53,754 nucleotides of DNA from CAYONM01 sp964405325 (lineage in GTDB: Bacteria > Planctomycetota > UBA11346), in NCBI GenBank assembly GCA_964405325.1, contig CAYONM010000004.1, forward strand, positions 1 through 53,754, written 5' to 3'. Each line of letters starts with the position of its first letter. Positions within the stretch are counted from its first letter, which is position 1. Of the stretch, positions 7,919 to 17,172 are shown in pieces. The notes beneath the pieces were generated by a model. It saw nothing but the letters and a program-made list of their open reading frames with translations, was not told the DNA's origin and made no database searches. The position numbers and the translations under genes are program-made.

Positions 7919-10330
7919 ATGACCGTGACCAGCGCCGACTACTCCGATGCCAGCTACGCCCAGGGCAAGAATGATAACCACCTCTATCCGGACAGCGCTC
8001 CGATCCTGCACCGGCCCGGCTTTCAGTACGATCCCATTATCCGCCTGCGCGACGGCCGACTGATGGCCAGTGGCTTCGATGCCGAGGACATCAAAACCGG
8101 CGGTTTCCAGGCCACCGCCGAACTCCAGTCCGGGGCGGAGCTGGTGTTCCGGGTCCGGGCTGCCGCCAGCGGCTGCTTCCGCCTGCAGCTTGGCACAGCC
8201 GATACCACCTTTGCCGAAACCAGCGACATGCTCGTCCAGCCCGGCCCAACTCCGCCGGAGCACGGCTTGGTGCTGATCGACCAAGCCGAGGCCTGGCAAC
8301 TGCGTCTGGGTGGCCATCGCCTGGTGCTGAGCAAAGGCACCTTCGGCATGGAGCTGATCGATGAGCAGGGCCAACGGATCTTCGCCATCGAGACCGAACG
8401 CCATGCCGGTCAGATGTATGGCGGCCCCATCGGGCTGCGGCTGAACCCGGAAGGCCAGCGTCACCTCTATATGGGCTGGCGGATCCAGAACGGTGAGCGC
8501 TTCTTTGGCCTGGGCGAGAAATGGCATTCCTGCGAAAAATCCGGCATCAGCTGCACCGTCAACATCAATGAGACCGCCGGCAGCAACACCACCGACCTGG
8601 CCTACAAAGCCGTCCCGGTACTGTTCAGCACACGTGGCTGGAGCCTGCTGTTACACAGCTACCGCCGCAGCCGTTGGGAAATCGGAAGTTTTTCCCACGT
8701 TGCTGGCATTTGCCTGTTGGAAGACGACCAGCTGGATCTCTTCCTCTCGACCGCTGCCAGCATGAAAGGGCTGCAACAACGCTACACCGCCCTGACCGGG
8801 CGTCCCAGCATGCCCCCCAAGTGGGCCTTTGGCACCTGGGTCAGCCGCTGTCAGTACGACCGCGCCGAAGCCGCCGAGTGGGCCATGCGCGGCATGCGCG
8901 AGCGGCATATTCCGGCTGATGTGATCCACCTGGACCCCATGTGGATGCACGTGCACTGGTATTGGAAGATCGGTGTCGATGCCTGCGATTTCGTCTGGAA
9001 CGATGACGGTTTTCCCGAGCACCGTCAGCTGTTCGAACGCTGGCGTGCTGACGGCTGGGATATCTCGCTATGGATCAACCCCTATCTACCGGAATCCGAG
9101 CCCATCTACGCCGAAGCCCGCGATGCGGATTATCTGCTGAAAAAAACCGACGGCAGTATCGCCCGTCTCTCCCACGGCGAGCTGGTGGGTATGGTGGACT
9201 TCACCAATCCCGCCGCCCGAGCGTGGTGGCAGGAAAAATGCGAGCAGGTACTGCGTGAAGGCGGCAGCGTGCTCAAACCCGATTACGGCGACCGGGTCCC
9301 GGAAGACGTGGTCGGGCACGATGGTTCCTCCGGCCGTGACCTGCATAACCGTTACCTGCATCTGTATGCGGAAACCGCGTTCCAGGCAACCCTGGCGGCG
9401 CGCGGCGAAGGGATCGTCTGGCGCCGCGCTGGCTGGATTGGCTCACAGCGCTTTCCCGGCACCTGGGCCGGCGATACCCAGACCACCTGGGAGGCTTTCC
9501 GCTGCTGCCTGCGCGGCGGCCTGTCGGCCGGTTTTTCCAGTGAATGTTTCTGGAGCCACGACATCGGTGGTTTCTGCGGCGAGATGCCCAGCCCAGAACT
9601 GTATATCCGCTGGCTGCAGATGGGCATGCTCTCCCCCTTTACACGATTTCACGGCAACGGCCTACGCGAACCCTGGCATTACGGTGACACGGCCGTGCAG
9701 GTGGCGCAGTATTACGGCCAGCTGCGGTATCGCCTGATCCCCTACCTGTTGAACCTGGCCGAGGAAGCCGTTGCCGACGGCACCCCCTTGCTACGGCACT
9801 GCCAATTGGAATGCGAAGGCGAACCAGGCCTGTGGAACCTGGATGATCAGTATTTCCTTGGCCCAGATCTGCTCGTGGCACCCGTGCAGCAAGCCGGCGC
9901 CCGATCACGCTGGGTGTACCTGCCGCGTGGTGATTGGTTCTGCCATCGCAGCGGCACGCGGTATTCGGGCGGTCAGTGGCACGACCTGGCTGCACCGCTG
10001 GAACATCTGCCACTGCTGGTGCGCGGCGGTGCCCTGATTCCGCGTTACCGACAGGCGCAGCAACATTTGAAGGAAGCCATTCCCGACCAGCTGATTCTCG
10101 ACGTCTGGCCATCATCATTTGAACGACAACTGCATTGGCATTTCGACGATGGCGCTGGGCGAGTGGAGGCCTGGCATGAATCCAATGCAGATGGTGGCCG
10201 GATCCGGGTGCAGACCGGCGGGCGGGAGGTCTGTTTGCATTTGCCCAGGATGGTCCAGCTGGAGCAAGGCGGTCAGTACCTGCAGACGGCTGATGATATC
10301 GATATCCAGTATCACCGCAGCGATTGCTGA
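7919..10330 (+). CDS. GH31 glycoside hydrolase, alpha-xylosidase (YicI)-like
   Basis: 803 residues, no signal peptide, so probably cytoplasmic. Domain order: N-terminal beta-sandwich (about 1-270), (beta/alpha)8 barrel (about 280-620) and C-terminal beta domains. The catalytic nucleophile is D455 in LKPDYGDRVPEDV, and the acid/base is D519 in TWAGDTQTTW; the spacing of 64 is close to that of E. coli YicI. FWSHDIGGFCG and TRFHGNGLREPW are further GH31 signature stretches. The wording of the nucleophile motif fits alpha-xylosidase-type members better than alpha-glucosidases, suggesting cleavage of alpha-xylosides such as isoprimeverose; alpha-glucosidase activity remains possible. It is divergent from the AraC gene and probably controlled by it. 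Confidence 0.9.
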   Translation: MTVTSADYSDASYAQGKNDNHLYPDSAPILHRPGFQYDPIIRLRDGRLMASGFDAEDIKTGGFQATAELQSGAELVFRVRAAASGCFRLQLGTADTTFAETSDMLVQPGPTPPEHGLVLIDQAEAWQLRLGGHRLVLSKGTFGMELIDEQGQRIFAIETERHAGQMYGGPIGLRLNPEGQRHLYMGWRIQNGERFFGLGEKWHSCEKSGISCTVNINETAGSNTTDLAYKAVPVLFSTRGWSLLLHSYRRSRWEIGSFSHVAGICLLEDDQLDLFLSTAASMKGLQQRYTALTGRPSMPPKWAFGTWVSRCQYDRAEAAEWAMRGMRERHIPADVIHLDPMWMHVHWYWKIGVDACDFVWNDDGFPEHRQLFERWRADGWDISLWINPYLPESEPIYAEARDADYLLKKTDGSIARLSHGELVGMVDFTNPAARAWWQEKCEQVLREGGSVLKPDYGDRVPEDVVGHDGSSGRDLHNRYLHLYAETAFQATLAARGEGIVWRRAGWIGSQRFPGTWAGDTQTTWEAFRCCLRGGLSAGFSSECFWSHDIGGFCGEMPSPELYIRWLQMGMLSPFTRFHGNGLREPWHYGDTAVQVAQYYGQLRYRLIPYLLNLAEEAVADGTPLLRHCQLECEGEPGLWNLDDQYFLGPDLLVAPVQQAGARSRWVYLPRGDWFCHRSGTRYSGGQWHDLAAPLEHLPLLVRGGALIPRYRQAQQHLKEAIPDQLILDVWPSSFERQLHWHFDDGAGRVEAWHESNADGGRIRVQTGGREVCLHLPRMVQLEQGGQYLQTADDIDIQYHRSDC

Positions 10331-10379
10331 GGGACTGGACCAGGCCAGCGCCCCGGCAGGATGCCACCTGGAGACTGGT

Positions 10380-10805
10380 ATGAGCATCGTCTACCACTGG
10401 GGCGCCGAGCACGTCGCCATCGACACGCTGCTGCACCTGCTGCACCATCACAGCTACTGGGGCAAAACTCGGCCGGCGGAACTGATCGCGAAAAGCCTGC
10501 GTGGCAGCCTTTGCCTGTCAGCCTGGGAGGGCCAACAGATGCTGGGCTTTGGCCGGGTGGTCAGCGACTACGCCATCTTCGCCTATCTGGCCGATGTCAT
10601 CGTCGATCCCGAGCGACGCGGCCAGGGCATTGGCAAGGTGCTGGTGAAAAAACTCTGTGGTCACCCCGCGATTCGCACCTGCCGAATCCAATTGAATACC
10701 GCCGACGCGCATCCGTTATACGAAAGCTACGGTTTCCGCCCGGTCAGCCCCGGCACGGAAATGGTCCGCCCCTCGCCGGCGCAGGGCCCGGCGTTGTGGA
10801 TGTAG
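10380..10805 (+). CDS. GNAT-family N-acetyltransferase
   Basis: 141 residues from the ATG at 10380; the frame is open further upstream but that part overlaps the GH31 gene. The acetyl-CoA motif A is clear: LADVIVDPERRGQGIGKVLVKKL (R/Q-x-x-G-x-G/A form), and the motif B end HPLYESYGFRPV is typical. It transfers an acetyl group from acetyl-CoA to an amine on an unknown substrate, in the cytoplasm. It follows the GH31 gene by 49 bp and may share its transcript. The 175 bp after it, up to the convergent pilus genes, hold only a short GGGC/GCCC hairpin (10933-10944). Confidence 0.88.
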   Translation: MSIVYHWGAEHVAIDTLLHLLHHHSYWGKTRPAELIAKSLRGSLCLSAWEGQQMLGFGRVVSDYAIFAYLADVIVDPERRGQGIGKVLVKKLCGHPAIRTCRIQLNTADAHPLYESYGFRPVSPGTEMVRPSPAQGPALWM

Positions 10806-10980
10806 AATTACCGCAGCAGCCCAACCAAGCCGTTTATAGAGGTGCCCTCTTATCTGTCACGAGACCAGAGGAACGACAGCGCTACAGCGAGATGTTTGAG
10901 CAGCGGGAACAACCTGAGCTTGCCATCAAAGGGGGCTCGCGCCCACGGGTTTCCCAGACGCAAGTACGGACAGCAACCCA

Positions 10981-11799
10981 CTACTTCAGAAACTGTTCCA
11001 CCATACCGCGCATCATCGGATCTTCCAACATATCCTGGACGGTGGGATCTTTGAGCAGGCGCTGCTTGCGATCGCCAACAGACAGGATCTCGTGAATCTT
11101 TTCCGGGTTATTGCGATTGCGCAGTACGGCCTGCAGCAGCTCGTCGGTGCTCATCTCCTCCTCGGCCGGCTCGGCATCCGGATCGCCACCGGGGTCGGGC
11201 TGCTTGAGGAGCGATGGATCCAGGCTGTTGCTCTCGATCGCTTCGCCGATCGGCACCCGATAGATTTCGCCATGCTGGTTGCGGAACAACGCCTGGTATT
11301 CCTCGATGCCAGTCAATTGCCACTCGCCCAATGCTTCGCCGGTGCGCACCTGATGGTTCATGCCACCGTGCTCCACCAGCAAGACCTGGCGACGACCCAT
11401 GGCGATGGTGCCCACCACCTGTGGCACCTGTAACAGATCCATGTTGGCGATCGATGGCGGACTGAATTCGGGCACCGTCAGATCGGGCTGCTGATCCGGA
11501 GACGCTTCCGACGGCGGAACTTCGACCGCCGGGCGTTGCCGCCGTTCGCTGGGAGGTCGACGATGGCTCTTCTGTTCCACTTCTCGCTGCGCATAGGGCA
11601 CGAAGGGATTGAGATCGCCGCCGTAATAATGATCGAATTCCTCGATGGGTGGCAGGTCGATGCGCAAACGACTGACCGGCTCGCCAGCCCACCGGGGATC
11701 AGGTACTCGGACCACCTCACGGTCACCGAAAAACAACTGCGATACGCCGTAGCCACAGAAGACCATCGCCAGAATCACCACCACCTTGGCCGGATGCAT
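10981..11799 (-). CDS. PilP/GspC-like pilus or secretion assembly protein
   Basis: 272 residues, last gene of the pilus set. One membrane segment at the N-terminus (KVVVILAMVFCGYGVSQLFF, about 5-22), then a Pro-rich linker, then a small beta domain (VVGTIAMGRRQVLLVEHGGMNHQVRTG, about 140-190) that looks like the PilP/GspC homology region. The C-terminal about 80 residues are acidic and helical (EEEMSTDELLQAVLRNRN). In known systems this protein links the inner-membrane PilM-N-O platform to the outer-membrane secretin. Its ATG overlaps the upstream stop by one base (TGATG), showing co-translation. Sequence identity to known PilP is too low to see directly; the call rests on position and layout. 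Confidence 0.68.
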   Translation of the reverse strand: MHPAKVVVILAMVFCGYGVSQLFFGDREVVRVPDPRWAGEPVSRLRIDLPPIEEFDHYYGGDLNPFVPYAQREVEQKSHRRPPSERRQRPAVEVPPSEASPDQQPDLTVPEFSPPSIANMDLLQVPQVVGTIAMGRRQVLLVEHGGMNHQVRTGEALGEWQLTGIEEYQALFRNQHGEIYRVPIGEAIESNSLDPSLLKQPDPGGDPDAEPAEEEMSTDELLQAVLRNRNNPEKIHEILSVGDRKQRLLKDPTVQDMLEDPMMRGMVEQFLK

Positions 11800-12800
11800 C
11801 AGCGTGACCTCCGGCTGCGAGAGGAACGGCTGGAACGCGACGAGCGCGAGCTGCGACCAGAACGCGACGAGCGACCGGAACGCGACGAGCGACCGGAACG
11901 GGTCGAGGTAGCGGCCTTGCTGCGCTGCTCGGGATCGAGGAATTCCATGCCGGCCAATTCAATCTCCGCTTCTAATTGCTGGATCTCATCTGACGGATTG
12001 CGATTGGCACTGGAAATCCGCAGCTGCCGCACCACCAGGGGGAAATTAGCGCTGTCGGCACCGGCGCCACCGGCCAATTTCGAGTCCGCCAACACCCGGT
12101 TGACCAGAGCGTCCCAGCTGCGTGCGATCTGCTCCGCCGGCTCTTCCTCGCCCAATTGATGCAGCAGCCACAACAGATCCTTCAGGCCACCCCGCACCCG
12201 CAGGGTGAACACGTATTCATTCAACAGGACGGGCCGACCCTCCGGGCCGGCGGCCTCGATACCGCCGTGGTCGATGGTGATGGTCGCCAGCGGTTCCGGA
12301 GTCGATAGCGCCAACAGCACCGCCTTGGCGATCAGCTGCAAGCGAACCAATTCGCCGCGAACGTCCTCGTCCTGCAAGGCGCCACCCAGCTTGCTATCGA
12401 ATCCCAAGGTGGTGCTGTAGGATGGGATACGCTTGCGCACCGCCTGTTCATTGAGGATGTGCCGCGTCGCCAGGTAGATCTTATCGAAATAGAAGCTTTG
12501 GTTGTTGTTGTAACGGTCCGGCACAACAAAAGCCGGCAACAAGCGGATACCAACTCGCTCCTTGAGGTCCTCGATATTCTCGACCAGTTCCTCGTTGGCA
12601 TCCTGCTGCAGGCGCACCTGCTTGGCCATGGAGATATCGGCCCGCCCCTCCCGCTCCTGATAGGCCCGTTCGACCTGTTCCAGCTGGCGGAGCTGCTGAC
12701 CATCCCGACCGAACAACCACAACAGCAGCAGAGCGACCAGCACACTGCCCGCCAGCACCGCCCAGGCGATGGTCAGATCCTTACGCACATCGGGGCGCAT
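11799..12800 (-). CDS. PilO/GspM-like inner-membrane pilus assembly protein
   Basis: 333 residues. Short cytoplasmic N-terminus, one membrane helix (about 10-30, IAWAVLAGSVLVALLLLWLF), a coiled coil (about 36-82) and a periplasmic alpha/beta region ending near residue 290, the layout of PilO. In type IV pili PilO pairs with PilN in the inner membrane. The last 35 residues (299-333) are a pure Ser/Arg/Gly tail made of a repeated six-residue unit RSGRSS, which is not part of the PilO family and is encoded by 18-bp tandem repeats. The start codon abuts the upstream stop codon exactly (12800/12801). Confidence 0.75.
   Translation of the reverse strand: MRPDVRKDLTIAWAVLAGSVLVALLLLWLFGRDGQQLRQLEQVERAYQEREGRADISMAKQVRLQQDANEELVENIEDLKERVGIRLLPAFVVPDRYNNNQSFYFDKIYLATRHILNEQAVRKRIPSYSTTLGFDSKLGGALQDEDVRGELVRLQLIAKAVLLALSTPEPLATITIDHGGIEAAGPEGRPVLLNEYVFTLRVRGGLKDLLWLLHQLGEEEPAEQIARSWDALVNRVLADSKLAGGAGADSANFPLVVRQLRISSANRNPSDEIQQLEAEIELAGMEFLDPEQRSKAATSTRSGRSSRSGRSSRSGRSSRSSRSSRSSRSRRSR
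11835..11906. repeat. 18-bp tandem repeat coding an Arg/Ser tail
   Basis: Three adjacent copies of GCGACCGGAACGCGACGA occupy 11853-11906 (the first with one change, the last with two), preceded by more degenerate units. On the coding (minus) strand each copy gives the six residues RSGRSS of the PilO-like protein. Replication slippage would change tail length in steps of six residues without a frameshift. Confidence 0.85.
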
Positions 12801-14882
12801 CTAGCGCTCCCCCCGATCGACCGTCTGCACGACCTCTTCGATCTGGGTCGGCATGAAATCAAAACGGATGGCAAAGGAGAATTCGCCACCAGTACTGGTG
12901 GTCACCGCACCTTCGGTTTCGCCCTCGATCTCTTCGCGCACACTGAGCACCTTTTTTCCACTGAACAAGGTAGGCGATCCCGGTCGTGGTTGCCACGAGG
13001 CGATCTGTTCCGACCACTGCTCGAAGAGGTTGACACGCACCGGCACACCCTCCTCCTGCGGCTTGACGCGTCCTTCCAAATACAGACTACCCCGATCGAT
13101 GGTATTGGTGGTGCTGGCTTCGGGCTCATCCTCGCTGCCGCTGGTCAGGCCCTCGGTGCGCAATTCGGTGATCCACAGCTCCTTCGGCGCGTTCTGTTTC
13201 AGCACGCGGATGGTGCTCAATAGATCGCGACCAGAAAAGATCCGGCTGGCGATGGCACGGAGGTCCTCTTGCAGGGCCGTACTATCGGTCTGCAGGCCCT
13301 GCAGACGTTTTTCCTGTTTTTTGTAGGCTTGTTCGTGTTTTTTATAGACCTGCAGGGACTGCGCGTCGGCCGAGGTGCCAAGCCAGTTGCTGATCCCCAA
13401 AACAATTGCACCAGCAAGAATGAAGCCAGCGGCAATATACGGCAGGCGACCATACGTGAGCAGCAATTGCTTGCGCTGATACTCGACCGAACGCAGATCG
13501 ACGGCCATCGCCTGTTGGCTGCGGGGAAGCGCCGCGCCAATGGCGGCGACATAGGGCAGCAAACCGATCGGCACCCGTTTGCCGACCTCGCCAAAAGCCT
13601 CATTACCAGGCACCAGCACCGGCAGACGAAACCGCTTGGCCAGATAATCCGGCAAGCCAACCAGGTTGGCACCAGCACCCAACAGCACGATGCGGCCGAT
13701 TGGCAGTTGTCGTTGCTTCAACTGCGCACGGAACCAGTTGATGGAACTCTGCACCTGCATGTGCAACTGGTCGGCAACAGGACGCAATTCCGGCCCGAGC
13801 TCCTGATCACCCAGCTGGATCGTGTCCTGACCGGGCGGCGGCACCAATGCCTCTTCCTGCTGATCACCCTCGACCGCCAGCGCATCGTCTTCATCGAGGA
13901 ACTCGCCCGAGTCCTCCGTCACCACAAACTGCTGTCGTTCGTCCTCGTCCGCGGTTTCCAGATAACGCTGGGGCACAGTGGTGTCGACTTGGTCGAACGA
14001 AGCGGAATCGTCGATGAAGATGCCCGACTCCTGCCGCTCGTACCGGGTGCGCAACTGCTCCACAATACTTTCAGCCGCCTGCCCCGAACATTTCAAGGCT
14101 TCTGCAGTCTGTGGACTCAAACCCCGCTGCACCGCCAGTTCCTGGGTAAAACGATGACCGCCCATGGCCAGGGAACGACAAGCCAAGAACTTGCCGCCAC
14201 GCAACAAGACGACTCGGCTGGCGACCGCACCGATCTCGAGCACCATCTCGATGGCCTCGGCATCGAATTCGTCTTTGCTTTCGGTGTCGATGTCGATGTC
14301 GATGTCGGTGTCGATGTCGGTGTCGATGTCGGTGTCGGTGTCGGCATCAAGCTCATCGAGAGTCATCAGCTTCGTGCCGATCGCCCACTCGAAATGCGCC
14401 CAGGCGTTGGCAGCGGCAGCGGTGCTCAGGCCGACCTGGGAAACGGTCAGACCATTACGCGCACACAGGCTCACCACCGCGTCGACCTGGGCCGGCTGGG
14501 CCAGGGCACAGCAGACCATCAGGTCTTCGCTCTCCACCGGCACGGTCTGATAATCCGCCGCCAGGTTGCCGAATTCATCGGCATGTTGCACCAGCTCCAT
14601 GCGCATGCCGCGTTCGAGCCGGTCGGGGGCCACTGGTGGATGTTCGATGAAGCGGACCATGGTCGTGAGGGTGCTATCCACCAACTGTACCGGACCGCGC
14701 TGTGGCAACTTGCGCTTCACCTCTTGTAGCAGCTCAGCCAGGTCGCGCTGATTGCCCTCGACATCCTGACAGGGCACTTCGATACCAGCTTGCCAACGCC
14801 AGCTCTGACCATGCCGCTTCAGGACCACCGCACGCACATGCGTGCTACCGATATCAATGCCGGTTCGAAAGCCGCCCATCAT
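12801..14882 (-). CDS. PilM-PilN fusion, type IV pilus / GspL-like assembly protein
   Basis: 693 residues from the ATG at 14882, four bases after the secretin gene's stop; the longer upstream frame overlaps that gene and was not used. Residues 1-460 are a PilM-type actin-like ATPase domain: GIDIGSTHVRAVVLKR at 8-23, phosphate-2 region EMVLEIGAVASRVVLLRGG (212-230), and adenosine motif IVLLGAGANLVGLPDYLA (398-415). One membrane helix lies at about 481-499 and a PilN-like periplasmic domain follows (501-693, coiled coil then alpha/beta). PilM and PilN are usually separate; the fused order equals the architecture of GspL. Two unusual acidic insertions interrupt the ATPase domain: an Asp/Thr/Ile repeat at 179-201 and an Asp/Glu-rich loop at about 290-350. 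Confidence 0.85.
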   Translation of the reverse strand: MMGGFRTGIDIGSTHVRAVVLKRHGQSWRWQAGIEVPCQDVEGNQRDLAELLQEVKRKLPQRGPVQLVDSTLTTMVRFIEHPPVAPDRLERGMRMELVQHADEFGNLAADYQTVPVESEDLMVCCALAQPAQVDAVVSLCARNGLTVSQVGLSTAAAANAWAHFEWAIGTKLMTLDELDADTDTDIDTDIDTDIDIDIDTESKDEFDAEAIEMVLEIGAVASRVVLLRGGKFLACRSLAMGGHRFTQELAVQRGLSPQTAEALKCSGQAAESIVEQLRTRYERQESGIFIDDSASFDQVDTTVPQRYLETADEDERQQFVVTEDSGEFLDEDDALAVEGDQQEEALVPPPGQDTIQLGDQELGPELRPVADQLHMQVQSSINWFRAQLKQRQLPIGRIVLLGAGANLVGLPDYLAKRFRLPVLVPGNEAFGEVGKRVPIGLLPYVAAIGAALPRSQQAMAVDLRSVEYQRKQLLLTYGRLPYIAAGFILAGAIVLGISNWLGTSADAQSLQVYKKHEQAYKKQEKRLQGLQTDSTALQEDLRAIASRIFSGRDLLSTIRVLKQNAPKELWITELRTEGLTSGSEDEPEASTTNTIDRGSLYLEGRVKPQEEGVPVRVNLFEQWSEQIASWQPRPGSPTLFSGKKVLSVREEIEGETEGAVTTSTGGEFSFAIRFDFMPTQIEEVVQTVDRGER
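14281..14346. repeat. Hexanucleotide microsatellite inside pilM-pilN
   Basis: Eleven consecutive copies of TCGATG or TCGGTG. On the coding strand they encode the alternating Asp-Thr/Asp-Ile string at residues 179-201. The unit is a multiple of three, so length change keeps the frame. The regular spacing is a simple repeat, not a CRISPR. Confidence 0.9.
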
Positions 14883-14886
14883 CACG

Positions 14887-17172
14887 CTAACGCCGCGGAC
14901 CTTTGCTGGGACGCTGCAAGGGACCGCCATCGTCCCGAGCCGCATTCCGCTCGTCCGTCTCCTCGGCCAATTCGGCCCGACGTTTGGCTGCGGCCTTGCG
15001 CTCGGCGCGGATCAGGCGCTCGCGCTCGGCGCGCACTTCAGCCGGCAGTACCACCTCGGCGGTATCGCGCAGGACGCGAATGTCCTCGGAATGCTTGCTG
15101 CCTGAGGGGTCGATGATGTGGGCGGTGACGAAGATCAGGAGCTTGCTGCGGTTGGAATTGCGGGTGTCGGTGCGGAACAGACCGCCGATGGCCGGGGCGT
15201 CCTGCAGGCCGGGCACACCTTCGCGCCCTTTGTTGCTGTCTTCAGCAATCAGGCCGCCGAGTACGATGGTCTGGCCATTCCGGATATGCAGCGTGGTCTG
15301 CAATTGCCGCTGATTGACGCGCGGGTTCTGGATGGTGTTGGAGATGCTTCCACTGCCGGCAGTAGTGGTGAACTCCTGGTTGACCAGATTGACGTCACGG
15401 ATGGTCGGCACCAGTTTCAGGGTGATGATGTCGCTGTTGCGTGCCACCGACGGCGTTACCTGAAGATTGATGCCCTCGTACACGCTCTGGAACACCGGTA
15501 CCAGGGTGGTCAGGCCACTGTTGGAGGGCGAATCGGAATCGTTGACAATGATGGTCTGCGATAAGGAACGGTTTTCGTAATCGGCGATGTAGGGGATTTC
15601 CCTGCGAATATCGATGACACCTGTGGCGTTGGATAGCGCCAGGATTTTCGGTTCCGACAGGGTGTTGAGCTGTTTCTTCTCTTCCAGAGCCTGCAGAGCC
15701 GCGGAGAAATTCGGAAACAGATCGTCACCAAAACCACCGATGCCAGCATTAAAGCCATTGCCGGTCAGGCCGCTGAGCACGCCATCGCCTCCCTGCGGTG
15801 GGCCACCCGAAGCGATGCCGCCGACGACCAGGTCCTGATTGGGGGTTCCCTCCTGCGCAAACATGCCCCATTTGATGCCCAGGGTCTTGCTGGCTTCGTC
15901 GGTCATCTCCAGGAATTTCGCTTCGATCAGCACCTGCGTACTGGTGTAGTCGATTGCCTTGAGCAGACGTTTCACCTCGGCCACCGCCGACGGGGAAGAA
16001 CGGATATACAGGGTGCTGGACTTTGGCTCCAAATACAGGGACGAGCCCTCCGGCCAATCGATCAATTCCGGAATGCGCTCAAGAAAACGCTCCATGTCGC
16101 TATTCCCTCCGCCACCACCGCCACCACCGCCACCACCAGACGGCAGGATGCCACCGGCGCCACCGGCGCCACCGGCGCCACCTTCACCGCTACCAGATGA
16201 GCTGGTCGAACTCACCGTCGGTACCGTCAGCACATCGGTCAGACCGGACTTCAGGCGATACATCTCGGTGATCAGCACCGGATTCTCGGTACTGGTGACA
16301 TACACTGCGCCGGCGTGGTAATTGAAGCGCACCGGCAGCATGCGTTGGATGACGCCCAATACCTCTTCCACTGTCGAATCGACGATATTGATGGTCAGGG
16401 TCTCTTCACCCATGGCGGCATCATCGAAAATGAAATTCATGCCGGCAACCCGGAACAGCGTGTCCAGGACTTCGCGCAGCGGGCTCTCGTTGAACTGGAA
16501 AATGTCGGTGGTGGCACGCAGCTTGGCCTGCAGCCGATCTCGCTCCACCTGCTCCAGCTCTTCGTCGAAAACCAACACGGTCCGCGGCTTGGCCGCCGCT
16601 TCACGCGGAGCGAAACCGGCGCCGAAGGCTTCGGCCATCAACTCCTGCCGCCGCATCTGACGCTCCTGCTCCAGACGCTTCACTTCGCGTTTATAGACCT
16701 TGTCCAAGAGACGGACCTTGATCTGCATCGCCGCCGGCTGCCCCGGATAATCCACCAGCAGATCATTGACCAGACGCAGTGCATCCTCGTAGCGCTGATC
16801 CGCCACCAGATATTCGACCATGTCCAGGCGGGCACGCTCGATACCGGAGGTCAAGGCCTTCTCGCGTTCGTAATCGGGATGACCGAGGACCTCGTCGTAG
16901 AGTTCGGCTTGTTCGGCCACCAGACCGCGGATCTCAGCTTCGCGGCGAGCGATGCGTACCCGGGCCAGGCCACGCTTGGCTTCCAGATGCTCGGTTTCAA
17001 AGGCGAGAATGCTGTTCAACAGCACTTCGGCATCGTCGTAGCGACCCTGTTCGATCAGGTAGTCCACCTGCTGCTGATCGATGGTCGCCTCCGGCTGGGC
17101 GTCAACGGGGGTGTCGTCGGCTGCCCAGGCAAACATGGGCAACAACACCAATAACAAGGCCAAACATGGCAT
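14887..17172 (-). CDS. Secretin (PilQ/GspD family) with N-terminal TPR-like region
   Basis: 761 residues from the ATG at 17172, which opens a clear signal peptide (MPCLALLLVLLPMFAWA). Domain order: TPR-like helical repeats (about 30-165), Arg/Glu-rich linker (165-215), secretin N-domains (about 222-300 and 376-410), and the secretin channel (about 412-690) with QLNTLSEPKILALSNATG and GQTIVLGGLIAED motifs. A basic/acidic helical tail ends the protein. It should form the outer-membrane pore of a pilus or type II secretion system. A Gly-rich linker with 11 consecutive glycines (346-356) separates the N-domains. First of four tightly spaced assembly genes; prfB lies 73 bp upstream on the same strand. 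Confidence 0.9.
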   Translation of the reverse strand: MPCLALLLVLLPMFAWAADDTPVDAQPEATIDQQQVDYLIEQGRYDDAEVLLNSILAFETEHLEAKRGLARVRIARREAEIRGLVAEQAELYDEVLGHPDYEREKALTSGIERARLDMVEYLVADQRYEDALRLVNDLLVDYPGQPAAMQIKVRLLDKVYKREVKRLEQERQMRRQELMAEAFGAGFAPREAAAKPRTVLVFDEELEQVERDRLQAKLRATTDIFQFNESPLREVLDTLFRVAGMNFIFDDAAMGEETLTINIVDSTVEEVLGVIQRMLPVRFNYHAGAVYVTSTENPVLITEMYRLKSGLTDVLTVPTVSSTSSSGSGEGGAGGAGGAGGILPSGGGGGGGGGGGNSDMERFLERIPELIDWPEGSSLYLEPKSSTLYIRSSPSAVAEVKRLLKAIDYTSTQVLIEAKFLEMTDEASKTLGIKWGMFAQEGTPNQDLVVGGIASGGPPQGGDGVLSGLTGNGFNAGIGGFGDDLFPNFSAALQALEEKKQLNTLSEPKILALSNATGVIDIRREIPYIADYENRSLSQTIIVNDSDSPSNSGLTTLVPVFQSVYEGINLQVTPSVARNSDIITLKLVPTIRDVNLVNQEFTTTAGSGSISNTIQNPRVNQRQLQTTLHIRNGQTIVLGGLIAEDSNKGREGVPGLQDAPAIGGLFRTDTRNSNRSKLLIFVTAHIIDPSGSKHSEDIRVLRDTAEVVLPAEVRAERERLIRAERKAAAKRRAELAEETDERNAARDDGGPLQRPSKGPRR
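16109..16182. repeat. Short tandem repeats coding the secretin Gly linker
   Basis: Three 9-bp units CCGCCACCA (from 16109) and three GGCGCCACC-type units (about 16156-16182) on the plus strand encode poly-Gly and Gly-Gly-Ala repeats on the coding strand. Both are in-frame microsatellites. Confidence 0.75.

Noticed and set aside
14281..14346. Regular short repeats resembling a CRISPR array
   Set aside because: Contiguous 6-bp units without spacers inside a coding frame; a microsatellite.
13269..14729. Plus-strand open frame of 486 codons opposite the PilM-PilN fusion
   Set aside because: The opposite frame has clear PilM motifs and a membrane helix; this one has none and reflects codon bias.
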